Shown in pieces: positions 1 to 7,483 of a stretch of DNA of 32,332 nt. The notes under the pieces were generated by a model. It searched no databases. It was given only the letters and a program-made list of their open reading frames with translations, and was not told the origin of the DNA. Made by a program: the position numbers and the translations under genes. Where the stretch lies: the NCBI GenBank assembly GCA_017517925.1, contig JAFWXS010000108.1:1-32332 (forward strand), given 5' to 3'. The first letter of the stretch is position 1. Every line of letters begins with the position of its first letter. This DNA is from Bacteroidaceae bacterium. Lineage in GTDB: Bacteria; Bacteroidota; Bacteroidia; Bacteroidales; Bacteroidaceae.

Positions 1-183
1 GCGACTCTTGCTCTCGGCAAGGTTCGCCCAATCCTCCTTGGAGAGTTCTTGCCCCGTAGAGTAGTATTTCTGCTTGCGGTTGTAGATGACCTGTATCTTG
101 ACAGGAAATAGACCGCTCTTCTTGGCTCGACGGGCATCCAGCACCGAGAGTACCGATATGCCGTCCTTTGAATACTTGAACAT
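1..183 (-). CDS. Tyrosine recombinase (integrase), N-terminal fragment cut by window edge
   Basis: The reverse complement from ATG at 183 reads an open frame of 61 codons that continues past base 1. The start is MFKYSKDGISVLSVLDARR, followed by KKSGLFPVKIQVIYNRKQKY and YSTGQELSKEDWANL. This pattern (short beta strands, a basic stretch and YSTGxxLSxEDW) is that of the N-terminal arm-type DNA-binding domain of Bacteroidota tyrosine recombinases carried by conjugative transposons and genomic islands. The core-binding and catalytic domains lie outside the window, so activity cannot be judged. The gene reads leftward, away from the rest of the window, and its leader (184-350) carries inverted and direct repeats. 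I infer that this is the edge of an integrated element. Confidence 0.8.
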   Translation of the reverse strand, partial: MFKYSKDGISVLSVLDARRAKKSGLFPVKIQVIYNRKQKYYSTGQELSKEDWANLAESKSR

Positions 184-214
184 AATCTGCCGTTTTTTAG
201 GTTAATTACTTCTG

Positions 215-344
215 TGTATGCAAATCCTTGCACATACTATTTGCATACAAAAATAGATATTATCGGCAAATTCTGCAAATCGCGAGAAAAGAAAATTTGC
301 CAAAATACACTAAAACACAATGTTTTGCATATTATTGGCAAATC
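215..344. repeat. Repeat cluster in the recombinase leader; possible att/arm-type sites
   Basis: A perfect 11-bp inverted repeat, TGTATGCAAAT (215-225) and ATTTGCATACA (239-249), lies just upstream of the recombinase start. Further out are three copies of a TTGGCAAATT-like word: ATTATCGGCAAATT (259-272), AATTTGCCAA in the opposite direction (294-303) and ATTATTGGCAAATC (331-344). Short repeated words beside a tyrosine recombinase gene are typical of arm-type or regulatory binding sites. That role is inferred from position only. The rest of 184-570 holds no convincing gene. Confidence 0.45.
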
Positions 345-570
345 TTAGAAAATGGATAAAAACACCCTATAATTTACTAAAAGAAAACAGCTGTTTCCGC
401 TAAAAAAAATGGCAGCCTCGTAGTTTCAGTCACGGGGGATGATCCTCCGTTTTTTATGAGTAGGGGATGTCCTTCCGCTCTTTTTGTATAGAGACTTTCG
501 TAGTCCTGAAAATTGTGCCGAATTCGATATAATGGGAGCTTGGATGGACAAACTCCAGTTATAAAACCGC

Positions 571-619
571 CGATAACGTGCGAAAGTTTGAAAAAAAACA
601 CAACTTTCGCACGCTATCG
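571..619. repeat. 18-bp inverted repeat upstream of the ATPase gene
   Basis: The arms are CGATAACGTGCGAAAGTT (571-588) and AACTTTCGCACGCTATCG (602-619). They pair at 17 of 18 positions around a 13-base A-rich loop. The repeat ends 24 bases before the -7 box at 643, so it overlaps the expected upstream part of the ATPase promoter. It could be an operator, an element end or a terminator for leftward transcription. There is no long U-tract next to the stem. Confidence 0.6.
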
Positions 620-642
620 ATGGTTTTTCTTGAAAAAGTCGT

Positions 643-650
643 TATTTTTG
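643..650 (+). promoter_or_regulatory. -7 box of the ATPase gene
   Basis: TATTTTTG matches the Bacteroidota -7 consensus TAnnTTTG and lies 26 bases before the chosen ATG at 677. No clear TTTG box is seen at the proper distance upstream. The box supports translation from 677 rather than from an in-frame ATG at 578, which lies inside the inverted repeat upstream of it. Confidence 0.5.
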
Positions 651-676
651 CACGCAGAACATCAATTGTAGCATTT

Positions 677-2098
677 ATGGGACAGGTGATTGTAGGCAGA
701 AAGAAAGAGCTTGCTCAGATAAGCCAATACTATAACTCTGGTAAGGCCGAGTTTATCGCAGTGTACGGACGTCGACGCGTGGGCAAGACCTTTCTTATAC
801 GTCAATATTTCAAGAATCAGTTTGCATTTGACATGACTGGAGTTATGGAGGGGAGCAAGTCGGAACAGATGGCAGCCTTTCATGCAGCATTGAAAACGTA
901 TGGCTATAAAGGGAAGAAGAATCAGAACTGGATTGATGCCTTCTTTGCACTAAGGCAGTTGCTGGAATCCAAGATTGAAGAGGGGACGCGTTGCGTGGTA
1001 TTTATAGATGAGTTGCCTTGCCTTGATACGCCCAAGGCAGGTTTTGTAAATGCACTCGGACACTTCTGGAACAATTGGGCCAACTGGCAATCTGAAATCA
1101 TGCTGATTGTTTGCGGGTCGGCCACATCCTGGATGGTGCGCAATGTAATAGACAACCATGGTGGACTTCATGACCGTATCACCCACGAGATGCACCTTCA
1201 TCCGTTCACATTGGGCGAAGCGGAAGAATTCTTTGCAAGCAACGGATTTGTATGGAACAGGCTTAGCGTCGTGCAGACCTATATGGCTATAGGGGGTGTG
1301 CCTTACTATATGAGCCTATTTGACAAGACTGACAGTCCGGCGACAGGACTGGACAGGCTTTTCTTCAGCAATAATGCGGAACTGAAAAAGGAGTACCGCA
1401 GACTGTTCTCGTCTTTGTTCAAGAACCCTCAACCTTACCTCGAAATCATCGCTTTGCTCGCCAAACAGCCCAAGGGCATGACCCGCGAAGAAATTAGCGT
1501 AGCACTTGACACAGACAACAATGGAAGATTGGGCGATATGTTAACCGACCTTGTCTATTGTGACTTCTTGCGAAAATGCAACGTACGCGAAAAGCGGGTA
1601 AAGACAAATTCCGCCATATATCAGTTGGTTGATTTCTATACAATTTTTTACAATACGTTCATTAACAGGAGTAATGTAGACGAGCATTTCTGGACTCACA
1701 ACATAAATACTCCTGCAATCAACGCATGGTATGGACTGGCATTTGAACGCATCTGTAAGGCCCACATGCCACAAATAAAGTCCGCATTGGGCATTGCCAA
1801 TGTTTCAACAGAATATTATACCTGGCGAACAAAACAAACTGAAAACGGTGCGCAAATAGACATTATAATAGATCGGGCTGACAATACCATTAACCTATGT
1901 GAAGTCAAGTATAGCGAAGAGCTTTACAGCCTTGATAGAGAGGAGTACCTGAAAATCAAAAACCGTATCAAGGCTTTTCAAGAAATCACAAACACTCGCA
2001 GCAGCATTATTCCCACCATGATTACTACATTCGGAATGAAAGAGGGAATGTATAGCGACCAGATTATAGCCAAGATTGATATGGATGCTCTGTTTTAG
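677..2098 (+). CDS. AAA ATPase with C-terminal DUF234/PD-(D/E)XK-like domain
   Basis: A 473-residue protein of the archaeal-type ATPase family (ATPase domain followed by DUF234). The start MGQVIVGRKKEL is the usual one for the family. Walker A is GRRRVGKT (about residues 31-38), Walker B is VVFIDELPCLD (about 108-118), and a sensor-like CGSATSW follows. The middle part looks like a winged helix (GMTREEIS). Near the C-terminus, QIDIIID followed by LCEVKYS fits the D...ExK core of PD-(D/E)XK nucleases. Members are widespread in Bacteroidota and often sit in mobile or defence-rich DNA, but their role is largely unknown. The gene stands alone behind its own promoter, next to the recombinase gene, and is followed by a hairpin. 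The ATPase family call is firm; the nuclease activity is an inference from the motif. Confidence 0.85.
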   Translation: MGQVIVGRKKELAQISQYYNSGKAEFIAVYGRRRVGKTFLIRQYFKNQFAFDMTGVMEGSKSEQMAAFHAALKTYGYKGKKNQNWIDAFFALRQLLESKIEEGTRCVVFIDELPCLDTPKAGFVNALGHFWNNWANWQSEIMLIVCGSATSWMVRNVIDNHGGLHDRITHEMHLHPFTLGEAEEFFASNGFVWNRLSVVQTYMAIGGVPYYMSLFDKTDSPATGLDRLFFSNNAELKKEYRRLFSSLFKNPQPYLEIIALLAKQPKGMTREEISVALDTDNNGRLGDMLTDLVYCDFLRKCNVREKRVKTNSAIYQLVDFYTIFYNTFINRSNVDEHFWTHNINTPAINAWYGLAFERICKAHMPQIKSALGIANVSTEYYTWRTKQTENGAQIDIIIDRADNTINLCEVKYSEELYSLDREEYLKIKNRIKAFQEITNTRSSIIPTMITTFGMKEGMYSDQIIAKIDMDALF

Positions 2099-2107
2099 GT
2101 GTATTTC

Positions 2108-2132
2108 TCTGCCCACGGTGACAAAGGGCAGA
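2108..2132 (+). terminator. Possible terminator after the ATPase gene
   Basis: TCTGCCC (2108-2114) and GGGCAGA (2126-2132) form a perfect 7-bp stem with an 11-base loop, 9 bases after the ATPase stop codon. The bases that follow are A-rich rather than T-rich, so the terminator function is uncertain. A second inverted repeat, CGACCGAGAT (2159-2168) and ATCTCGGTCG (2195-2204), lies between this hairpin and the end of the convergent AraC gene. Confidence 0.4.
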
Positions 2133-2239
2133 ATAAAACGACAGACTTCTTCCATATACGACCGAGATACCAATAAAGATTTCTTGAATATATAATCTCG
2201 GTCGAAGCGCTATCGGATTTTCGGTCGCAACCGCCATTC

Positions 2240-3133
2240 TCACAACTCCCTGCGGAACTCCGAGGGGGAGATGCCCGTGGCGTTGCAGAAGAAGCGGGTG
2301 AAGTGGTTGGGGTAGCTGAAGCCGAGCTGCGAGGCCACGGCATTGACGGACAGGTGAGGGTCGGCAAGCAAGGACTTGGCCTTCTCGATGATCTTGTTGC
2401 GTATGTACTCCTTGGCCGTGATACCCAGCTCGTGCTTCACCACATCGCCGAAGTAGTTGGCCGAGAGGTGGAACTGTCCGCTGCACCATGCCACGTGGGG
2501 CGGCCCGAAGCGGCGGGGCAGCTCGCTGCCGTCGGCCAGGTAGCTGTCGAGCATCGAGTCGAGCTGGCGCACAAGCTCCGAGGCCTTCACCTTCCTGGTG
2601 TCGAACTGGCGGTCGTAGAACCTGCGGCAGTAGCTGAGCAGCTGGCCTATGCCGAGGCGCAGCATGTGGCCCGTGAACTCATCGTCGGGGGCGCGCAGCT
2701 CGGTGAGGATAGTGTTGAAGCAGTTGTACATGATGCGGCGCTCGCCCTCATACAGCTTGAGTGCCTCGAAGACTTCGTAGTCGAAGAAGTTGAACATGTA
2801 GAAGTCGCGCCCGAGACCGGTGTTGACAATCAGGTCGGGACGGAAGGCGAGCATCCACCCCCTGGGCCTCACATTGGGGTCGAGGCTCACGCTCATCACA
2901 TGGCCGGGGCGCATGGTGAACGCCGTGCCTGCCTGATAGCGCATGCAGGAGTCGCGCAGGCGCAGCTCGCCGAAGTCGGCATCCATCAGCACCACGCAGT
3001 ACATGCCGAAGTCTGTAGGCTCGAAGAGCGAGGCGTCGGCATCGGCCAAATTGCACGCGCTCACCTGAGGATGGTAGGTGGGCTGACCGAAAAAGCTGTT
3101 GAATTGCTCTATGCTCTCTATCTTTCGTATCAT
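2240..3133 (-). CDS. AraC family transcriptional regulator
   Basis: A 297-residue protein. The N-terminal ~170 residues look like a cupin-type effector domain (an acidic-turn-rich beta sheet ending in RPRGWMLAFRPDLI). The C-terminal ~100 residues are an AraC/XylS double helix-turn-helix, with LSANYFGDVVKHELGITAKE for the first helix pair and VASQLGFSYPNHFTRFF followed by GISPSEFR for the second, which is the family signature. It is transcribed divergently from the lyase gene at 3551, with about 420 bp between them holding A-tract direct repeats. It is therefore a good candidate regulator of that gene, possibly responding to an aromatic amino acid or a related signal. The ligand cannot be read from the sequence. 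The start ATG at 3133 gives MIRKIESIEQF, normal for Bacteroidales members. Confidence 0.9.
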   Translation of the reverse strand: MIRKIESIEQFNSFFGQPTYHPQVSACNLADADASLFEPTDFGMYCVVLMDADFGELRLRDSCMRYQAGTAFTMRPGHVMSVSLDPNVRPRGWMLAFRPDLIVNTGLGRDFYMFNFFDYEVFEALKLYEGERRIMYNCFNTILTELRAPDDEFTGHMLRLGIGQLLSYCRRFYDRQFDTRKVKASELVRQLDSMLDSYLADGSELPRRFGPPHVAWCSGQFHLSANYFGDVVKHELGITAKEYIRNKIIEKAKSLLADPHLSVNAVASQLGFSYPNHFTRFFCNATGISPSEFRREL

Positions 3134-3151
3134 ATATTCTTCTTTTTAGGA

Positions 3152-3316
3152 GGAGTTAAAGGGAGTTATACTCCGCTGCGCTCCGTTTGGGGAGTTAAAG
3201 GGAGTTATACTCGCTGCGCTCCGTTTGGGGGGGGGGGGGAGATAAAGGCCAAATGTCCTTTCGCGCGTAAATCTTATCTCCCTTAACTCCCCTAACTCCC
3301 TTAACTCCCTTAACTC
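3152..3316. repeat. GGAGTTA-type repeat with a 13-G tract and inverted end
   Basis: Two near-identical direct copies of a ~39-bp unit, starting GGAGTTAAAGGGAGTTATAC and ending GCTGCGCTCCGTTTGG, start at 3152 and 3191. They are followed by a run of 13 G (3227-3239). After a short spacer, tandem CCTTAACTCC units (3280-3316) form the inverse of the left side, so the whole could fold back on itself. A related element is found at 25954-26056. It lies just upstream of the AraC gene start (3133), so it probably forms part of that gene's leader. Confidence 0.7.
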
Positions 3317-3362
3317 CTATATATCTATAGGTAAATATGGTACAAATATAGCGGTTTTAGTC

Positions 3363-3445
3363 AAAAAAGAGGTAATAATGGTACTTAAAAAAGGTAGATT
3401 TTTGCTACATAAGTAAAAAAGGTATTTTTTTCCGTAAAAAAAGTA
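3363..3445. promoter_or_regulatory. Four A-tract half-sites; candidate AraC operator
   Basis: AAAAAAGAGGTA (3363-3374), AAAAAAGGTA (3387-3396), AAAAAAGGTA (3415-3424) and AAAAAAAGTA (3436-3445) are direct repeats whose ends are spaced 22, 28 and 21 bp apart. These spacings are two to three helical turns, as expected for AraC-type dimers on direct half-sites. The last copy abuts the weak -33 position of the lyase promoter. The binding role is inferred. Confidence 0.45.
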
Positions 3446-3476
3446 TATGCCCTATTGAAGATAAATCATACTTTTG
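3446..3476 (+). promoter_or_regulatory. Promoter of the lyase gene
   Basis: The -7 box TACTTTTG (3469-3476) matches TAnnTTTG. Nineteen bases upstream is TATG (3446-3449), a poor match to the TTTG -33 box. A good -7 with a poor -33, flanked by repeated half-sites, suggests an activator-dependent promoter. Transcription would begin near 3483, giving a leader of about 70 bases. Confidence 0.55.
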
Positions 3477-3550
3477 CAACCGCTATGTGAAGACATAACC
3501 TCAATCATTAAATGTAGACTAACAAAACTAATATATAAAAACATAAGACT

Positions 3551-4999
3551 ATGGCAGTAAAATTCTATCAGGAACAGAACCAGGTTCCCCTCGAGATGCA
3601 CAAGGTGCGCATGATTCAGAAGCTCTCACTCCTCCCCGTAGAGGACCGCTTAAAGAAAATACAGCAGGCAGGCAACAACACCTTCCTCCTGCAGAACCGC
3701 GACATCTATCTCGACATGCTCACCGACTCGGGCGTGAACGCCATGAGCGACCTGCAGATGGCCGCCTCGATGCGTGCCGACGACTCGTATGCAGGCTCTG
3801 AGACCTTCATCCGCGTGAAGGAGGCCGTGAAGGAGGTATTCGGCACGGAGAATGTGTTGCCCGCACATCAGGGACGTGCCTGCGAGAACATCCTGGCATC
3901 GGCACTGGTAAAGCCCGGGCAGGTGGCACTGATGAACTTCCACTTCACCACCACCAAGGCTCACATCACACGCATGGGAGGCACTGTAGAGGAACTCATT
4001 GCCGAGAAGGGCCTCAGGCCCCAAACGAACGACCCGTTCAAGGGCGACTTCGACCTCAAGAAACTGCGTGCCACCATCAAGGAGAAAGGAGCCGAGAACA
4101 TCGCCTTCGTGCGCGTAGAGTCGGGTACCAACCTCATCGGCGGACAGCCCGTATCGCTTGAGAACATGCTTGCCGTGACCGACATCTGCCACGACAACAA
4201 CATCATCAGCGTGCTCGATGCCTCACTGCTGCAGGACAACGTCTACTTCATGAAGACCCGTGAGGCCCGCTGCAAATATATGGACATCAAGTCTATCTAC
4301 CACCTCCTGGCCGACCACTTCGACATCATCTACTTCTCGGCCCGCAAGCTCGGCTTCGCCAAGGGCGGTATCATCACCAGCAAGGATGAGAAGTTCACCA
4401 AGATGATGGTCGAGTACATCCCCCTCTACGAGGGCTTCCTCACCTATGGCGGTATGGACGTGCGCTCTATGGAGGCTATGGCACAGGGTCTCTACGAGAG
4501 CCTCGACATGGAGTACATTAGCCAGGGTCCCGAGTTCATCAACTACCTTGCCAAGGAGCTCGACGACTACGGTGTGCCCGTCATCCTCCCTGCTGGCGGA
4601 CTGGGCTGTCACCTCAATGCCGGAGCCTTTGTTCCCGACATGCCGCACGACCAGTACCCTGCTGCTGCCGTTGCCGCAGCGCTCTACATCGCCAGCGGTA
4701 TCCGTGGCATGGAGCGCGGCACCCTCTCTGAGCAGCGCAACCCCGACGGCACCGAGCCCTATGCCGAGCTCGAGCTCATGCGCCTCGCCGTACCCCGCCG
4801 CGTGTACACCCTCTCACAGCTCAAGTATGTGGCCGACCGCGTGAAGTGGCTTTGGGACAACCGCGAGCTCATCGGTGGTCTCGAGTGGGTCGAGGAGCCC
4901 TCAGTGCTCCGTTTCTTCTCAGGTCGCCTCAAGGAGAAGGGCTACTGGCAAGAGCAGCTGGCCGAGAAGTTCCGCAAAGACTTCGGCGAGTCGCTGTAA
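3551..4999 (+). CDS. PLP-dependent beta-eliminating lyase, tyrosine phenol-lyase/tryptophanase family
   Basis: A 482-residue fold-type I PLP enzyme of the family that splits tyrosine or tryptophan into phenol or indole plus pyruvate and ammonia. From memory of both families, several sites are closer to tyrosine phenol-lyase (TPL): FTTT (132-135; tryptophanase has DTT), GMERG (386-390) with Arg389 at the TPL Arg381 position, and VPRRVYT (414-420). Tyr80, Arg109, Asn194, Arg411 and the Schiff-base Lys266 (SARK) are present. Oddly, the usual D-[AS]-[AT]-R motif, whose Arg contacts the cofactor, reads DASL (223-226), and the lysine before the Schiff-base lysine is Arg265. Substrate and activity are therefore uncertain. 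Automatic annotation would probably say tryptophanase. The gene is monocistronic, with its own promoter and a strong terminator. Confidence 0.85.
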   Translation: MAVKFYQEQNQVPLEMHKVRMIQKLSLLPVEDRLKKIQQAGNNTFLLQNRDIYLDMLTDSGVNAMSDLQMAASMRADDSYAGSETFIRVKEAVKEVFGTENVLPAHQGRACENILASALVKPGQVALMNFHFTTTKAHITRMGGTVEELIAEKGLRPQTNDPFKGDFDLKKLRATIKEKGAENIAFVRVESGTNLIGGQPVSLENMLAVTDICHDNNIISVLDASLLQDNVYFMKTREARCKYMDIKSIYHLLADHFDIIYFSARKLGFAKGGIITSKDEKFTKMMVEYIPLYEGFLTYGGMDVRSMEAMAQGLYESLDMEYISQGPEFINYLAKELDDYGVPVILPAGGLGCHLNAGAFVPDMPHDQYPAAAVAAALYIASGIRGMERGTLSEQRNPDGTEPYAELELMRLAVPRRVYTLSQLKYVADRVKWLWDNRELIGGLEWVEEPSVLRFFSGRLKEKGYWQEQLAEKFRKDFGESL

Positions 5000-5016
5000 T
5001 CCCTATGACTTATCAT

Positions 5017-5057
5017 AATGAAAGAGGGTGTGTCGCGCGACACACCCTTGTTTCATT
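5017..5057 (+). terminator. Rho-independent terminator of the lyase gene
   Basis: AGGGTGTGTCGC and its exact complement GCGACACACCCT (5025-5048) form a perfect 24-base palindrome. AATGAAA and TTTCATT flank it and extend the stem (5017-5057), and TTTTA follows. It starts 17 bases after the lyase stop codon. Confidence 0.85.
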
Positions 5058-5174
5058 TTATCCGTATCATTCAGAGCAACGCAAAGCCGCCCGTAGGGGC
5101 CGGGAGCTGCAGACCACAGAGGTAGAGAGAAGGGAGCCTCACGGCTCCCCCCCCTAAAAATCGCACGATCACTC

Positions 5175-5315
5175 AGAAGTTGTTTGGATTTTATTTCAAG
5201 TTTAGTTGAGAGTCATTTTGAGTAGATTTGAGAGGGCAAAGATGCCCAAAAGGGCCTCAAATGAACAGAAAAGTTCTTCAAATACATGTTAGCGGTAAAA
5301 ATCCAAACAGCTTCT
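5175..5315. repeat. MITE-like element with 18-bp terminal inverted repeats
   Basis: AGAAGTTGTTTGGATTTT (5175-5192) and AAAATCCAAACAGCTTCT (5298-5315) are inverted repeats with one mismatch. They enclose ~105 bp that contains further pairing, including ATTTGAG...CTCAAAT and GAAC...GTTC. There is no coding frame of note. The element fills most of the gap between the lyase terminator and the esterase stop codon and may act as its downstream hairpin. Whether it is mobile depends on other copies in the genome. Confidence 0.5.
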
Positions 5316-5322
5316 TACTTGG

Positions 5323-7419
5323 CTACAAACTTGATATTTCGAAGGTGCTGGCGGGCAGTCCGTCGCCGTTGACGAGGTTGGCGCGGGTGAAGGGTTGCCA
5401 GCCGTAGCGTGCGCGCGTGGGGCGCTTCACCTGACTGGATTGTAGAATGATGGTGCTGCCTTTGATTTCTACCTTGTCGGCTGGGTAGTAGATGCCGTGT
5501 TCGTCGGCTACCTCGAAGGTACGTAGGGGGGCTCCGTCGCTTGCGGTCATGCCCTCGGCGTGGTCGAAGGTGAGGACGATGCTCTTGCCCTTGCTCTCTG
5601 CACTACGTATGGCAGGGCCTGAAGGGTTGACGTGGCTGTATCCGTAGTCGTGGTGCAGGGCTATGCGGGCGAGGCGCTCGCCGATGGGGCGCTTCTCGCG
5701 CGGGTGTACGTCCAAGGAGTCGCCCTTGTCGCTCGACACGGCCATCGCGCAGTGGGGTATCGCTTCGGCAAGGCGGCGCTGGGTGTCGCGGAAGTGGGGC
5801 CACGAGGGGCGGGCGATGCTCGAGAGTTGTACGAAGTGGAAGGGCATCGCTTCATCGTCCCAGGCACGGCGCCAGCTGCTGACGAGGGCGGGGAACTCGG
5901 TGGCGAAGAGCTCTACGTTGTGCGCGTTCGACTCGCCCTGATACCATATCACGCCACGCAGGGGGAAACCTGCCAAGGGGGCTATACCTGCCTCGTAGAG
6001 GTAGCAGGGCTCGTAGGGGTGGCGCTGCATGGGGTGGGTGCTCAGCTGTGTGTTGTGCGTGCCGCGGCCACGTACCCAGTCCTGCACGCGGTCGTTGCGG
6101 CGCCAGTCGGTGAGGATATCTACCAGCTCAGGGTGGTACTCTATGGTGTGGCGGTCTATGAACGACTCGATGGGCGCTCCGCCCACGGCATTGCAGATGA
6201 GGCCTACGGGTACACCGAGCGAGTCGGCCAGCATGGCACCGAAGTGGCAGGCGACGGCCGAGAACTGTGCGGCATTGTGCTCTGTGATGGGCTGCCACTG
6301 TGTGGGCAGATAGTGCTCGAGGCGGTTGAGCGCAACGAGCGAAGCGCTGTCCCATGCCACGGCATCGGTGTATACACGGGGGCGCATATCGTAGAGGCGC
6401 AGGTTCTTGGTGGAGGCTTCGGCAATGTTGGCCTTGGCATGGGTGGCTTGGCGCAGCATGAATACCATGTTCGACTGTCCCGAGCAGAGCCATACCTCGC
6501 CTACGAGGAGGTCGGTAAGGGTGATGGTACTGTCGCCGTCGGTGACGGTGAGTGTGAAGGGCTTGCCTGTTGCCTTCAAGGGCTTGAACGACAATTGCCA
6601 CGTGCCGTCTTCGGCAGCAGTGGTGCGCTGCTTGTCTTTGCCCAACTGTGCGGTAATCTTCTGTCCGGCGTTGGCCTTACCCTGGAGGAAGAAAGGCTTG
6701 TCGCGCTGTATCACCATGTGGGAGGTGTAGATGGCGGGGAGGCTGAGGCCGCCGTGGTCGCCTGTCATGGCCGAGTAGACGGTTCGGGCCAGTATCTCGG
6801 CTCCCTCGGCATCGGGGTGCAGGGCATCGGCAAAGAGGTCGGGACGGTGGTAGAGCGGCTCGTGAAGGTCGATGAGGTGTACGTCGGCCAGCAGGGCTAC
6901 CTCCTCGATGGCTTGCTGTATCTGTGCGTGCCAGTCGCGCGTGCCCGACTTGAAACGGCGGTGCCCGTGGAAGATGGGGGTCATGCGGCATACCCACACC
7001 TCTACCTCAGGATTCACCGCGCGCAGAGAGTCGATGATGGCCAGATAGTTAGGGATAAACTCGTCACGATAGTTGGGCCAGTTGCGAGGGTCTGTGTCAT
7101 TAAGCCCTAAATGTATGATGGCTTTGTCGGGAGCAAAGGCGAGGGCATCGCGCCATGCCTGTTGATGGATGTAGGGACGATGTCCACGATAGAGAAGCGT
7201 TGCGCCTGAATGGCCGAAGTTGCGCACCTCGTAGCTTTCGCCCAACATCTGTCCCAACTTGGTAGGATAAGATGTCAGCGCCGGTGATTGATGTCCATAG
7301 CCATAGGTGACACTGTTACCTATACAGGCCACGCGAATGGACTGACGGGCTTGCACTGTAGTGAAGCCAACACAGAGTAATAATAGGGCGCATAGACCTT
7401 TGATGGCATTGTGTCTCAT
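5323..7419 (-). CDS. Two-domain sialate O-acetylesterase (SGNH + SASA), secreted
   Basis: A 698-residue protein with a signal peptide (MRHNAIKGLCALLLLCVGFT, cleavage near VQA-R25). Domain 1 (about 26-215) is an SGNH hydrolase: GNSVTYG with Ser36, GLNDTD (105-110) and DALHPD with Asp198/His201. Domain 2 (about 225-690) is a sialate O-acetylesterase-type SGNH enzyme: GQSNM with Ser316, WYQGESN (492-498) and DVHP with Asp570/His572. All catalytic residues of both domains are visible. Proteins of this build in oral and gut Bacteroidota (Tannerella NanS type) remove acetyl groups from sialic acids so that sialidases can act. Xylan or other acetyl-polysaccharide substrates remain possible. No other nan genes are nearby. 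The gene begins 64 bp after rsgA and may be read through from the frr-rsgA unit. Confidence 0.88.
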   Translation of the reverse strand: MRHNAIKGLCALLLLCVGFTTVQARQSIRVACIGNSVTYGYGHQSPALTSYPTKLGQMLGESYEVRNFGHSGATLLYRGHRPYIHQQAWRDALAFAPDKAIIHLGLNDTDPRNWPNYRDEFIPNYLAIIDSLRAVNPEVEVWVCRMTPIFHGHRRFKSGTRDWHAQIQQAIEEVALLADVHLIDLHEPLYHRPDLFADALHPDAEGAEILARTVYSAMTGDHGGLSLPAIYTSHMVIQRDKPFFLQGKANAGQKITAQLGKDKQRTTAAEDGTWQLSFKPLKATGKPFTLTVTDGDSTITLTDLLVGEVWLCSGQSNMVFMLRQATHAKANIAEASTKNLRLYDMRPRVYTDAVAWDSASLVALNRLEHYLPTQWQPITEHNAAQFSAVACHFGAMLADSLGVPVGLICNAVGGAPIESFIDRHTIEYHPELVDILTDWRRNDRVQDWVRGRGTHNTQLSTHPMQRHPYEPCYLYEAGIAPLAGFPLRGVIWYQGESNAHNVELFATEFPALVSSWRRAWDDEAMPFHFVQLSSIARPSWPHFRDTQRRLAEAIPHCAMAVSSDKGDSLDVHPREKRPIGERLARIALHHDYGYSHVNPSGPAIRSAESKGKSIVLTFDHAEGMTASDGAPLRTFEVADEHGIYYPADKVEIKGSTIILQSSQVKRPTRARYGWQPFTRANLVNGDGLPASTFEISSL

Positions 7420-7483
7420 GGCGTTTTCTTTTAGTTAATGGGGTTATGAGTCGATAGGGAGATGCTTTTCCCGGGTATCCCTG

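Noticed and set aside
377-601. A 74-codon frame on the minus strand in the recombinase leader
   Set aside because: It begins in the left arm of the 571-619 hairpin, has no promoter box or family, and overlaps repeats; probably chance.
2303-3286. A 327-codon open frame on the plus strand
   Set aside because: It lies antisense to the AraC gene and runs through the G tract and repeat; no recognisable protein family.
5632-7110. A 492-codon open frame on the plus strand
   Set aside because: It is antisense to the sialate O-acetylesterase gene, has Val/Gly/Ala-rich low-complexity content typical of a shadow frame, and shows no domain.
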